Source of the DNA: Candidatus Methanomethylophilaceae archaeon
GTDB lineage: Archaea; Thermoplasmatota; Thermoplasmata; Methanomassiliicoccales; Methanomethylophilaceae
Direction of reading: 5' to 3'
Assembly (NCBI GenBank): GCA_944322255.1
Contig: CALUOK010000004.1
Span: 62,001-126,000 of the forward strand
DNA length: 64,000 nucleotides
Below, in pieces: positions 41,438 through 49,583 of the stretch. Each line of letters starts with the position of its first letter. Positions within the stretch are counted from its first letter, which is position 1. The notes under the pieces were generated by a model that saw nothing but the letters and a program-made list of their open reading frames with translations, was not told the DNA's origin and made no database searches. The translations under genes and the position numbers were made by a program.

Positions 41438-42031
41438 TCAAAGGTCCAGTGCGGAGAACCTGGATTGCGATGCGATGTACGCACATGCCAGGGCGACGGT
41501 CCCCAGCGCGACGCACGCTCCGGCGCTGACAAGGGGCCAGCCGCCGTCCGCCGGCAACATAACGTTCGTGACGACGATCACCACCACACCGCAGGCGAGG
41601 TACACGAACTGCCCGAGCATCCCGTGTAGCAGGGACACGTCATCCCCGGTCGAGAAGTTGGCACAGCATGCGTAACCTGTCCCGGCGAGATACGTCCCGA
41701 CTCCCAGGCCGGCGAGGGCGATGCCGGCACCGCCGTCCGCGGTGGCCATACCGCACAGCGCTGGGACCACCGCCAGGGGGATTGCATAGATCAGCAGGGC
41801 CAGGAACCTGTCCCTCACGATGCTCCTCCTGGAGATCCCGGAGGTGAGGACGAATGCCGGCCATCCGCATGCCTTGTCTCCGGCGAACAGGCCGTAGGAT
41901 GCGAAGGCCGTGCCGATCATGGGGAAGATTATAGACACCTCCCCGATGCCGGTCAGGGAGACCGCCGCGGCCAGCACGGGCAGGACCAGGTAGGCCACGA
42001 GTCTTCTCAGGTCGAACGCGAGCAGTGACAT
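41438..42031 (-). CDS. ABC-2 type membrane permease, last gene of the GntR cassette
   Basis: 197 residues from ATG 42031, preceded by GAGGTG with 5 nt spacing on the minus strand. About six hydrophobic helices; the motif TSGISRRSIVRDRFLAL matches the STGIPRNRIVLSKYLSS of the intact permease at 42651-43268, so the two are paralogues. The frame is open a further 81 codons upstream (to 42274), encoding what looks like the C-terminal half of another permease fused in frame because its stop is lost. I take the internal start as the real one. Confidence 0.75.
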   Translation of the reverse strand: MSLLAFDLRRLVAYLVLPVLAAAVSLTGIGEVSIIFPMIGTAFASYGLFAGDKACGWPAFVLTSGISRRSIVRDRFLALLIYAIPLAVVPALCGMATADGGAGIALAGLGVGTYLAGTGYACCANFSTGDDVSLLHGMLGQFVYLACGVVVIVVTNVMLPADGGWPLVSAGACVALGTVALACAYIASQSRFSALDL

Positions 42032-42654
42032 CGTTCCACCTCGGAGGTCCTTTCCTGCGAAACCGCGGAGTGAAGTGACGTAGTCGGCGACGAACATGAT
42101 CGCAGCCAGGACCATCGAAACCGACAGAAGCATGTGGTCGCATGTATCGACACGGTTGTATCCCATGAGGATGAGCACGAACCCGATGAGTGTGAGTGTG
42201 TAGCAGGCCATCGCCACAGACCTCAGGCCGGGGCCAGAGGCGAAATGGGACAACGCTGACGCCGAGGACAGCATCAGGCTGGCCGCAAACGGGGTCAGGA
42301 CCTCATGGGCAGGTCAGTCGAATCCGACACCGCGAATACGAGGAGGGACGCGATCCCCACGATGACCGAGGGGAGGAGCACCGTCCCGAGGAACCTGGCG
42401 TTGACGATGTCCCCCCGCCCGTAACCCGTGGAGACCGCGAACGTCCACCAGTCGCAGGGGATCTCAGGTGTGCGGACGGCCAGGGGGACCAGCCATCCTG
42501 CGGGTACGACGACCAGCAACATCAGGCCGATGTACACGATCGAAGCATCGATGCCCGTGGCGCCGACCGCAATGGACACCAGCGTCCCGATGATCATGAA
42601 CGGTGCCAGATGACTCAGGCACCGTCTGACCTCCACCGCCACGTACCCGTTCAT
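42032..42654 (-). pseudogene. ABC-2 permease with frameshift and lost stop
   Basis: The N-terminal half (42654 down to 42295, 119 codons, MNGYVAVEVRRCLSHLAPFM start coupled by ATGA to the upstream permease) has VSTGYGRGDIVNARFLG as its paralogues do, then stops at MRS. The next frame continues with LTPFAASLMLSSASALSHFA and ends in FAGKDL, matching the FAKRDL C-terminus of the intact permease. A one-nucleotide frameshift near 42300 reunites the halves. At the expected stop after KDL stands CGA, one transition from TGA, so the frame runs on into the next gene. Sequencing error or programmed frameshifting are alternatives. Confidence 0.6.
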
Positions 42655-43268
42655 AGGTCCCTCTTGGCGAACCTGGCGCAGGAGAGCCTGTATGTGCCCG
42701 CGAACATCAGGGCCGCGATCACCAGCAGGATCCCGGTGACCAGCAGCATGTTCCCGCCGACCAGGTCCGAGGCGATGATGGTGGCCGACACCAGGAACGC
42801 GATGCTGGCCATGAGCACCACGATGGACACGTACTGGGCCTTGACGCTGCTGCCGGTCCAGTAGTTCACCAGTATGGATATGCTCACGACGATGGCCGAG
42901 AGCACCCATCCGGTCACCGACACGATGGCCGCCGACGCGGGGTCGGTGTCGGCCCCGGTGACATACGGCATGGCGACGGACACCGCCAGGCCTATGGCGA
43001 ACCCTATGGTGATGAAGACGATGGATGACAGGTACTTGCTCAGGACGATCCTGTTCCTGGGGATCCCGGTGGATACGGCGTACACGTCCCACTTGCACTG
43101 GTCGTCCCAGGCGAAGGAGCTGGCGACGAGCGATGAGAACAGCATCGGGCAGACGATGCCCATGACGTTGCTCTCGCTGAACAGCAGTGAGAACACCACG
43201 CCGAACACGGCCACGTAGATCAGGCCGTTCCTCAGCAGGGTGGTGTCCTTCCACACCAGCCCGTTCAT
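42651..43268 (-). CDS. ABC-2 type permease
   Basis: 205 residues with six hydrophobic helices. It begins MNGLVWKDTTLLRNGLIYVA and has a conserved cytosolic motif STGIPRNRIVLSKYLSSIVF between helices 2 and 3. It pairs with the ATPase encoded just upstream (ATGA overlap) to form an exporter, in the style of YtrABCDEF-like antimicrobial-response transporters. Confidence 0.83.
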   Translation of the reverse strand: MNGLVWKDTTLLRNGLIYVAVFGVVFSLLFSESNVMGIVCPMLFSSLVASSFAWDDQCKWDVYAVSTGIPRNRIVLSKYLSSIVFITIGFAIGLAVSVAMPYVTGADTDPASAAIVSVTGWVLSAIVVSISILVNYWTGSSVKAQYVSIVVLMASIAFLVSATIIASDLVGGNMLLVTGILLVIAALMFAGTYRLSCARFAKRDL

Positions 43269-44125
43269 TCCGCATCGCCCCTGATCACCATGACCATGAT
43301 GTCGTCCAGCGAGGCGGGGTCAACCACCAGTTCCGGGTAGGCCTCGGCCACGCCACGCCTGTCCCTGACCAGCGCCGACGTGGAGAACTGGTCGCGCTTG
43401 ACGCTGACGATGTTCTCCCTGCCGACGGCCAGGACCGCGGACTCGCCGCCCTTGACGATCCCGTAGCTCTCCAGGATCTCGTCCTTGGGGCCGTTCATGA
43501 CGATCCTCCCCTGGTGGATGAACACGATGTAGTCCGCGATCCTCTCCAGGTCGCTGGTAATGTGGGAGGACATGAGCACCGTGTGGCCCTCGTCCTGCAT
43601 GTACTCCATCACCAGGTCCAGGAACTCGTCCCTGGCCGCGGGGTCCATCCCAGCGGTGGCCTCGTCCATTATGACGAGGTCGGGGCTGTGGGACAGCGCC
43701 ACGGCCACCTGGATCCTCATCCTCATGCCGCGGGAGTAGTCCTTGATCCTCTTGTCCAGGGGGATCCCGAAGTCGTTCATGAGGGTCCTGTACCTGGCGT
43801 CGTCCCAGTTGGCGAACAGGGACGACATCAGCTTCCCGATCTGCTCCCCGTTCATCTGCTGGAAGAAGTGGCACTCGTCGAACACCACTCCTAGCCTCCC
43901 CTCGGAACCGTCACGTTCCTGCGAGCCGAACAGCCTGACCTCCCCGGAGTCGGGGATGTTGGCGCCCGTGATGCACTTTATGAGCGTGGTCTTGCCCGCG
44001 CCGTTCTCGCCTATCAGGCCGACCACGTAACCTCTGGGTATGTCCAGGTCCAGGTCCCTTATGCCGAAGGAACCGAAGGACTTGCACAGCCCCCTAATCT
44101 CCACCGCGTTGTCCAATTCAATCAC
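43265..44125 (-). CDS. ABC transporter ATP-binding protein
   Basis: 286 residues. Walker A GENGAGKTT, Q-loop region, signature YSRGMRMRIQ, Walker B LVIMDEATAGMDP and switch His in LMSSHIT are all present, in the CcmA/YtrB style. A C-terminal extension of about 70 residues follows the ATPase core. It overlaps the end of the GntR gene by 8 nt and the first permease by 4 nt. Confidence 0.93.
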   Translation of the reverse strand: MIELDNAVEIRGLCKSFGSFGIRDLDLDIPRGYVVGLIGENGAGKTTLIKCITGANIPDSGEVRLFGSQERDGSEGRLGVVFDECHFFQQMNGEQIGKLMSSLFANWDDARYRTLMNDFGIPLDKRIKDYSRGMRMRIQVAVALSHSPDLVIMDEATAGMDPAARDEFLDLVMEYMQDEGHTVLMSSHITSDLERIADYIVFIHQGRIVMNGPKDEILESYGIVKGGESAVLAVGRENIVSVKRDQFSTSALVRDRRGVAEAYPELVVDPASLDDIMVMVIRGDAE

Positions 44126-44492
44126 TCTCGTACAGGATGTCGACCATCTCCGTCAGCTCCTCCTTGGTGATGCCGCCGCGCCTGGCGACCTCCACCGCCC
44201 TGCGGATGCTCTCCTCGGCCAGCCTGAGGTTGGCCTCCCTGAGCAACTGCGGGTCCTGGGCGGCCACGAAGCTGCCCTTGCCGGCCACCGTCTCTATGAA
44301 GCCCTCCGCCTCCAGGTCGTTGTAGGCCCTCTTGGTGGTGATCAGGCTGATCCTCAGGCTCTGGGCCAGGGCGCGCATGCTGGGCAGGGCGTCGCCCGCC
44401 TTGAGCTGCCCGCTCATGATCTGGCTCTTCACCTGGTCGGTGATCTGCTCGTAGATCGGCTTTCCGCTGGAGTTGCTGATGACGATCTCCAT
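44118..44492 (-). CDS. GntR family regulator, YtrA type
   Basis: 124 residues. PIYEQITDQVKSQIMSGQLK, then GDALPSMRALAQSLRISLIT and TKRAYNDLEAEGFIETVAGK is the GntR winged helix; the short C-terminal helix pair without a ligand domain is YtrA-like. Such regulators repress their own ABC-transporter operon until a cell-envelope stress or antibiotic is sensed. Operator-like repeats lie just upstream at 44519-44549. Confidence 0.92.
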   Translation of the reverse strand: MEIVISNSSGKPIYEQITDQVKSQIMSGQLKAGDALPSMRALAQSLRISLITTKRAYNDLEAEGFIETVAGKGSFVAAQDPQLLREANLRLAEESIRRAVEVARRGGITKEELTEMVDILYESD

Positions 44493-44518
44493 CTTCCTCT
44501 GACATCCTGTACGCCGTC

Positions 44519-44549
44519 GGTGTATATAACTGTATATGTACGATATACA
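44519..44549 (-). promoter_or_regulatory. GntR-cassette promoter with TGTATAT/ATATACA palindrome
   Basis: TGTATAT (44531-44537) GTACG ATATACA (44543-44549) is a 19-bp palindrome; another TGTATATA at 44521-44528 serves as TATA box for the minus-strand operon and predicts a start about 6 nt before the GntR ATG. The further GATATACAC near 44572 may be an extra half-site. Confidence 0.6.
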
Positions 44550-44679
44550 CAGTATTCACGGGATATACACGGACATCCAAGTGGGGCACTTGAATCTTTT
44601 CCCGTTCCCTCCTCTCCCTATAATAAAGGAACAGGAACGAACGCTTTTATAATAAGTCCATAATCGCACGCACGGTAAA

Positions 44680-45519
44680 ATGACTGGCGATGAGAAAAAG
44701 AAGAGAGACCCTATTTTCACGGTCTGCTTCGTGGTATTCATCCTGGCCGCCGTGTCGGTGGTCGTAGTCTACGTCAACGAGCATTACCTGACAGAAGACA
44801 ACACCCGTGTCGCCTACGGAGACAGCGTCTCCGTGAACTACGTGGGCACGTTCTACGACTTCGACGGAAGCGAGATCGCGGTCGAGTTCGACTCCGGCGA
44901 CCTCGAGTTCGACGCCGAGTCCGGCAGCAGCGTCCTGCAGAAGTTCTGGGAGGCCTGCATCGGGCACAAGGTCGACGACAGGATCGAGGTCATCATCAAC
45001 CCAGAGGATGGATACATCGCACCCGTCACCGGTCATAAGGACGTCTCCAAGAACGGCCTGACCATGGACGTGGTCGAGGTCATGAGCAAGGAGCAGTTCG
45101 AGAGCATCTACGACATCAGCCTGAGCGCAGGTTCCATGGCGTCGTTCACCACCGCCTACGGATGGAACGCCACCGCCGTCCTGGACTCCGCCACGCAGAA
45201 GGTCGTCGTGTACAACATGCCCGTCGCGGGAGAGAAGTATACCTACACCGACGGAGAGGACTCCGAGGACTCCGAGGACGAGGTCACCGTCACCTTCGAG
45301 GTCGTCAGCGTCAACAACGGCGTCATCACCTACAACATCGGTTTCGAGGGACAGACCAGCACCGGCAACGGCGACGAGGTCCAGATGATCGAGCTCCAGT
45401 TCGGTAACGAGACCTGGCAGGTCACCAACATCGGCGACTCCACATTCTCGTACAAGACCTCCCCCAACACAACCAACCAGACCCTCTATTTCGTCATAGA
45501 GATCACGGCAATCAACTAA
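44680..45519 (+). CDS. Membrane-anchored FKBP-like peptidyl-prolyl isomerase
   Basis: 279 residues. One N-terminal membrane helix (FTVCFVVFILAAVSVVVVYV) after a short charged head. Outside, an FKBP pattern VAYGDSVSVNYVGTF, then VLQKFWEACIGHKVDDRIEV and NPEDGY, as in SlyD-like FKBPs with an inserted flap. Beta-rich residues and an acidic spacer (EDSEDSEDE) fill the C-terminus. It may help fold exported proteins at the cell surface. Some active-site aromatic residues differ from textbook FKBP, so activity is not assured. Confidence 0.78.
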   Translation: MTGDEKKKRDPIFTVCFVVFILAAVSVVVVYVNEHYLTEDNTRVAYGDSVSVNYVGTFYDFDGSEIAVEFDSGDLEFDAESGSSVLQKFWEACIGHKVDDRIEVIINPEDGYIAPVTGHKDVSKNGLTMDVVEVMSKEQFESIYDISLSAGSMASFTTAYGWNATAVLDSATQKVVVYNMPVAGEKYTYTDGEDSEDSEDEVTVTFEVVSVNNGVITYNIGFEGQTSTGNGDEVQMIELQFGNETWQVTNIGDSTFSYKTSPNTTNQTLYFVIEITAIN

Positions 45520-45535
45520 ACCCACCATTTTACCT

Positions 45536-45555
45536 CCCCGGGAGCGATCCCGGGG
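45536..45555 (+). terminator. Strong GC hairpin after the FKBP gene
   Basis: CCCCGGGA (45536-45543), loop GCGA, TCCCGGGG (45548-45555): 8 perfect pairs with a GNRA tetraloop, 17 nt after the stop and before the next gene. Confidence 0.55.
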
Positions 45556-45594
45556 ATCCGCAATCCTTCTACACCTCTGTGACGATCCACCCTC

Positions 45595-45930
45595 ATGGCA
45601 TTCGTCCACACCACCATCCACGTGACCGACATCGACCGCAGCATCGCCTTCTACTCCAGGCTGGGCATTGACGTGTCCAGGAGGTTCAAAGCAGGCGACC
45701 GCGAGATCGCGTTCCTGGGGGATGGGGAGACGAAGCTGGAGCTCGTGGCCGACGGGACATCACGCGTGGACTATCCCGGGATTTCGATCGGTTTCACGAG
45801 CGGGGATGCCGAGGCTCTGGCGAGGAGCCTCGATGAGAAGTTCGTCGGCCCGATATGCCCCGGGCCGGGGGTGAGGTTCTACATGGTGAAGGACCCGGAC
45901 GGGTTCGCCGTCCAGATCCTCCAGGGTTGA
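45595..45930 (+). CDS. VOC (glyoxalase/bleomycin resistance) family protein
   Basis: 111 residues, one VOC module: MAFVHTTIHVTDIDRSIAFY, LELVADG with a metal-ligand Glu, and FYMVKDPDGFAVQILQ. Members include lactoylglutathione lyase, epimerases and resistance proteins; the type cannot be told. It is convergent with the ThiD-ThiN gene, 3 nt apart. Confidence 0.88.
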   Translation: MAFVHTTIHVTDIDRSIAFYSRLGIDVSRRFKAGDREIAFLGDGETKLELVADGTSRVDYPGISIGFTSGDAEALARSLDEKFVGPICPGPGVRFYMVKDPDGFAVQILQG

Positions 45931-45933
45931 GTT

Positions 45934-47220
45934 TCAGAGGATCTCGTCGAGCTTGTCGAGCATGTCCTTGGTGTCCTTGGCAAGGAGCCAGATGGTCCTC
46001 TCCTTCTTGGGGCCCTTGTCCACGATGGCATCGGGGATCCTCTTGCTCTTCTTCAGGGCCTTCTCGGTGGCCTCGGAGAATTTGTCCTTGCCCATCTCGG
46101 CGGTGACGGTGGTCATGCCGACCTCCTCCATCACGTCCATGATGTCGTCGCCGTAGGCGATGCTCATGATGCAGCGGTGGGACGGGTCGTGCTTCATGAC
46201 CGTGAGGAGTATGTAGGACAGCCCCTCGGCGGTGCCGAACTTGGACGGGCCGTTCTTCCTGAGGAGGCCGTTGTGCACGGTCATCCTCCTCTCGATGGCG
46301 GCAATCTCCTCCGGTCCGGCGGCGTCCTTCAGGGCCATGGCGATGTTCATGCCTCCCTTGGGCACCATCTCGTCCGGGACGGTGTCGACGATCTTGGCCG
46401 CCGCGGCGTCCAGGGCGTCCAGCACCTGGAACTTGTCCGTGTCGCCCTTGAGCTTGACCATGGTGTTCACCACCACGTCGCCCTTCCCGATGGCGTACTG
46501 GGTGGCGATGGACTCCTGGATGAGCTCCCTGGATTTCAGGACGGCGTTGACGATGTCCAGCCCCTTGGCCATGTTGGCGGTTATGAACGACGACAGGACG
46601 CATCCGCTGCCGTGGCCAGATTTCCTGAGACGGGGGTACTCCATCTTGGTGAACTCGGATGACAGGTACAGGTAGTCTGTGACGACGGGGGTGTTGAAGT
46701 GGCCGCCCTTCATGAGGACGGACGAACCTTGCTTCCCTATGAGCTCGCAGGCCAGCATCAGGTCGTCCCTGGTCTTGATCTTCATCTTGGCCAGCACCTC
46801 GGCCTCGTGCTTGTTGGGCGTCACCAGCTCGCAGATGGGCAGGAGCTTCTTCTTCAGGGCCGATGCGAACCCGTCCTCGGTCAGGGAGGCTCCCGTCCCG
46901 GAGATCATCACCGGGTCGACGATCAGCGGCATCTCGTGGTCCTCGAGTATGTCGGCGACCGTCCCCACGATCTCCGCGCTGTAGAGCATACCTGTCTTGA
47001 CAGCCTTGATGTCGCAGTCCCTGAGCACAGCCTCCAGCTGTGTCTTGATGAACTCCTCCGGTATGGGGAGGATGCCGTCCACACCGCACGTGTTCTGGGC
47101 GGTGACGGCTGTGATTACTGAAGCGGCGTGGACCCCGACGACGGACATGGCCTTGACGTCTGCCTGGATGCCCGCGCCTCCTATGGAGTCAGAGCCCGCC
47201 ACTGTGAGTGCGGTTCTCAT
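45934..47220 (-). CDS. thiDN: Bifunctional HMP/HMP-P kinase - ThiN thiamine phosphate synthase
   Basis: 428 residues. ThiD half (1 to ~265): VAGSDSIGGAGIQADVKA, DPVMISGTGASL, the anion loop in SGHGSGCVLSS. ThiN half (~270-428): MVPKGGMNIAMALKDA, KFGTAEGLSYILLTVM, DKGPKKERTIWLL. ThiD phosphorylates hydroxymethylpyrimidine twice; ThiN couples HMP-PP with thiazole phosphate, the route normal for archaea. Because ThiE is also present at 38704, the last step is encoded twice. The gene is free-standing with a TATA-like TATTAAATG region near 47243-47251. Confidence 0.95.
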   Translation of the reverse strand: MRTALTVAGSDSIGGAGIQADVKAMSVVGVHAASVITAVTAQNTCGVDGILPIPEEFIKTQLEAVLRDCDIKAVKTGMLYSAEIVGTVADILEDHEMPLIVDPVMISGTGASLTEDGFASALKKKLLPICELVTPNKHEAEVLAKMKIKTRDDLMLACELIGKQGSSVLMKGGHFNTPVVTDYLYLSSEFTKMEYPRLRKSGHGSGCVLSSFITANMAKGLDIVNAVLKSRELIQESIATQYAIGKGDVVVNTMVKLKGDTDKFQVLDALDAAAAKIVDTVPDEMVPKGGMNIAMALKDAAGPEEIAAIERRMTVHNGLLRKNGPSKFGTAEGLSYILLTVMKHDPSHRCIMSIAYGDDIMDVMEEVGMTTVTAEMGKDKFSEATEKALKKSKRIPDAIVDKGPKKERTIWLLAKDTKDMLDKLDEIL

Positions 47221-47305
47221 GGTTCTGGTGCATGCTCTATAACTATTAAATGAATCTTAGTGCGCACCTAAGTCTTAAATAACGAGCCGTTAATCAGCGG
47301 GGTCG

Positions 47306-47671
47306 ATGAAGGTCTACAGCACTCACTTCATTCTCAAAGGCAAATCCGACTACAAGGACCTGGCTCCAGTGTTCCCGGACATCCTCAAGATGTTCCTGGA
47401 GGAGATCGGACAGACGCCCGAGGAGGAGGAGATTCTCCAGATGCTGATAGAGCTCAACATGATCGACCTCGAGAGGAACCGCAAGCCCGAGGGCTACAAC
47501 CGCAAGGGCAAGGTCCGCCTCGTGTTCCCCATGGACAGGAAGGAGTTCTACATCAAGACCTACACCAAGAGCACCGACATGTCCCACATCGCCGACAACA
47601 TCAGCAACATGCTGACCGCAGCCGGCATCAGCTTCACGGTGAAGCAGAACGACAACATCGAGTTCGACTGA
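47306..47671 (+). CDS. Conserved-looking small protein of unknown function
   Basis: 121 residues, MKVYSTHFILKGKSDYKDLAPV start, an acidic helix (EEIGQTPEEEEILQMLIEL), then strands with EFYIKTYTKS and a final FTVKQNDNIEFD. No Cys, no membrane helix, no motif I can name. The TATA box TCTTAAATA near 47278 predicts a leaderless mRNA, so it is expressed as its own unit. Function unknown. Confidence 0.7.
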   Translation: MKVYSTHFILKGKSDYKDLAPVFPDILKMFLEEIGQTPEEEEILQMLIELNMIDLERNRKPEGYNRKGKVRLVFPMDRKEFYIKTYTKSTDMSHIADNISNMLTAAGISFTVKQNDNIEFD

Positions 47672-47792
47672 AGTTCAGCGGTTCAGTATACGATAGTATA
47701 TCTGTCGTGTGTTTCACATCCGCAATTCTTATCTACCGATAGTGCGTATCAGCAATGGCGGCTTCAGTGGTCTCCGGTTCCTGACTTACGGG

Positions 47793-47820
47793 AGATGTAA
47801 CTGGACATCTGGCCATCTGG
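47793..47820 (+). repeat. Small hairpin and direct repeat before the DUF4365 gene
   Basis: AGATGT (47793-47798)/ACATCT (47805-47810) with a 6-nt loop, followed by a CATCTGG-CATCTGG near-tandem repeat ending at 47820. A TATAC GATA GTATA dyad (47687-47700) lies further upstream. The 174-nt gap is AT-richer than average. Possible regulation of the two-gene island. Confidence 0.35.
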
Positions 47821-47845
47821 TGTAGCCGTAGGAGGTGCACATCGG

Positions 47846-48430
47846 ATGACAAATGCCATATGCGGATGTTATGATGAGAAGTACAGTCATGATGACTATC
47901 GCTATAACCGCATCAAGGAGCAGCTCAGCATAAGCTATCTCAACGCCATTGCTTCGTATCTCGGATCCGAGTTGCAGGTTCACGGCCCGTTGATCGATGA
48001 CGACGGGATAGATGTGACCATCCGGCCTCCGCAGAGTCGTTTTCTGGATTGCACCAACACCAAGCCATCGATAGATGTCCAGATGAAGTGTACATCCAGT
48101 CCGAGGTATGATTCATCCGGCGACAGCATGCTCTTCAACCTTGACAGGAGGATCTTCACCAAGATGCAGATCGAAAGTCTCTCTCCGACACTTCTGATGG
48201 TGTTGATCCTACCCGAAGAAGTCGATGAGTGGATCTCATGTAACGACTCGGGGTTGTTGATGCAACGTGAGATGCTCTGGTACAGTGCCAACGGTTGTGG
48301 CCGTACAGTGTCGGACAATCAGAAAACTGTTAACATCAGTATTCCCTGCAGCAACAAAGTGACGAAGGAATCGGTAGGGCAGATGCTGCACAAGGTGGCT
48401 CGTATGGAGGCGATTGTGAATGAGGTATGA
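47846..48430 (+). CDS. DUF4365-like putative PD-(D/E)xK nuclease
   Basis: 194 residues. EQLSISYLNAIASYLGSELQ, then DDDGIDVTIRP and SIDVQMKCTSSPR reproduce the E-...-D-G-I-D-...-(D/V)-Q-x-K core of DUF4365 proteins, a PD-(D/E)xK nuclease-like family; FNLDRRIFTKMQ and LMVLILPEEVDEWI are the usual next blocks. The catalytic Lys is in VQMKC. Codons are markedly AT-richer than in neighbouring genes, implying recent transfer. GGAGGTG at 47831-47837 precedes the ATG. It overlaps the next gene by 11 nt, so the pair forms one unit, possibly defensive (inference). Confidence 0.75.
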   Translation: MTNAICGCYDEKYSHDDYRYNRIKEQLSISYLNAIASYLGSELQVHGPLIDDDGIDVTIRPPQSRFLDCTNTKPSIDVQMKCTSSPRYDSSGDSMLFNLDRRIFTKMQIESLSPTLLMVLILPEEVDEWISCNDSGLLMQREMLWYSANGCGRTVSDNQKTVNISIPCSNKVTKESVGQMLHKVARMEAIVNEV

Positions 48431-49535
48431 CATTCCGCCGATGGACGTGCTGTCCAACATCAATCCTCAGAACATACGCATGTATCTCATCTCACGCGGG
48501 TGGGAGAGCAAGCGTCAGGAACAGAAGTTCGATGTGTTCATGAACCCGGTAACAGGGGAAAGCCTGGTTGTTCCCAACGACAGGTCTCTTCGTGATTATG
48601 CTTACAGGGTGGAAGACATAATCGATGCGCTGTCCAAGATGGACGGTGAATCCCCACAGTCCATTTTCATGGGCATGACATTGTCATCTTCCACGGATGT
48701 GATCTCATACCACTACGAACCAGACTCCAGAGAGGTCGGTCTGATTCCGATTATCGATCTGGAGTCGATTCTGAAGGCAGGTCGCAACATCAACCACTAC
48801 GCTTTCCGCGACATGTGCGATTTCAAGCCAAAGTACTCATCTTCGAAATGGGAGAGGAAACACGAGCTGGATGGAATCAGGGTCGGACCGACGTTGCCGG
48901 GCAGTTACGTTGTGCAGTTCGTATACCCATCTCTTGCGATCGATGGCGGTATTCAGACCACGATTGACGGGGGCATCTCCATAGAGGACGAGAGTCTGCG
49001 TCGTCTCTGCGACAAGATCGAATCCTCTCTCAAGGAGATCATCGAGACCGCAGAGCGTGGGAGAACAAGCCTCAATCCGGAGGCGGAGATCTCCTACAAC
49101 TTTGTCTCATCTCTCAGAGATCTGAGTTTCGACAATGCTGAGGTGGAAGTGCGCAGGACCAGGACAATCGGAGTCCCAGGAGGGTCCTCCCGGCCCTTGG
49201 CTCTGACCCATGGGGTGATGAGGAACATTGCGTCCATCGAGCGGAACATGAGGCCGGATGACATGAACAGCGAGGTCACGCTCATAGGAAGACTCGTTCA
49301 GGTCAATGATCTCCGTGAGGAGGTCGGGGACGATCCGGTCACGATGAAGATCAAGTACATGGATGACAGGAACGAACAGATCCGTACGGCCAAGTTCGTG
49401 GTTAGTGGGGAGGATGCCGATCTGGCCTACGATGCGGCCAAAGGCCGTCGCACCGTATCCATAACAGGCATACTGACAGGGCCTCCAAGGGCCAGATGCC
49501 TGGAGGAGATCTCGGATTTCAGGATCCTGAACTGA
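48420..49535 (+). CDS. Unknown partner protein of the DUF4365 gene
   Basis: 371 residues, start overlapping the nuclease-like gene. N-terminal part: MYLISRGWESKRQEQKFDVF, FMNPVTGESLVVPNDRSLRD, YAYRVEDIIDALSKM, a small alpha/beta unit. The last ~80 residues (EVTLIGRLVQVNDLREEVGD, VTMKIKYMDD, RRTVSITGILTGPPRARCLE) look like an OB-fold-like beta barrel, which could bind nucleic acid or nucleotide. No membrane helix. Base composition matches its partner and not the genome. I do not recognise the family. Confidence 0.7.
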   Translation: MRYDIPPMDVLSNINPQNIRMYLISRGWESKRQEQKFDVFMNPVTGESLVVPNDRSLRDYAYRVEDIIDALSKMDGESPQSIFMGMTLSSSTDVISYHYEPDSREVGLIPIIDLESILKAGRNINHYAFRDMCDFKPKYSSSKWERKHELDGIRVGPTLPGSYVVQFVYPSLAIDGGIQTTIDGGISIEDESLRRLCDKIESSLKEIIETAERGRTSLNPEAEISYNFVSSLRDLSFDNAEVEVRRTRTIGVPGGSSRPLALTHGVMRNIASIERNMRPDDMNSEVTLIGRLVQVNDLREEVGDDPVTMKIKYMDDRNEQIRTAKFVVSGEDADLAYDAAKGRRTVSITGILTGPPRARCLEEISDFRILN

Positions 49536-49583
49536 CGAAGTTTGTAAGTAAAAAGGGAGTAAGGGTCGGGAGAGCCCCGAGTT

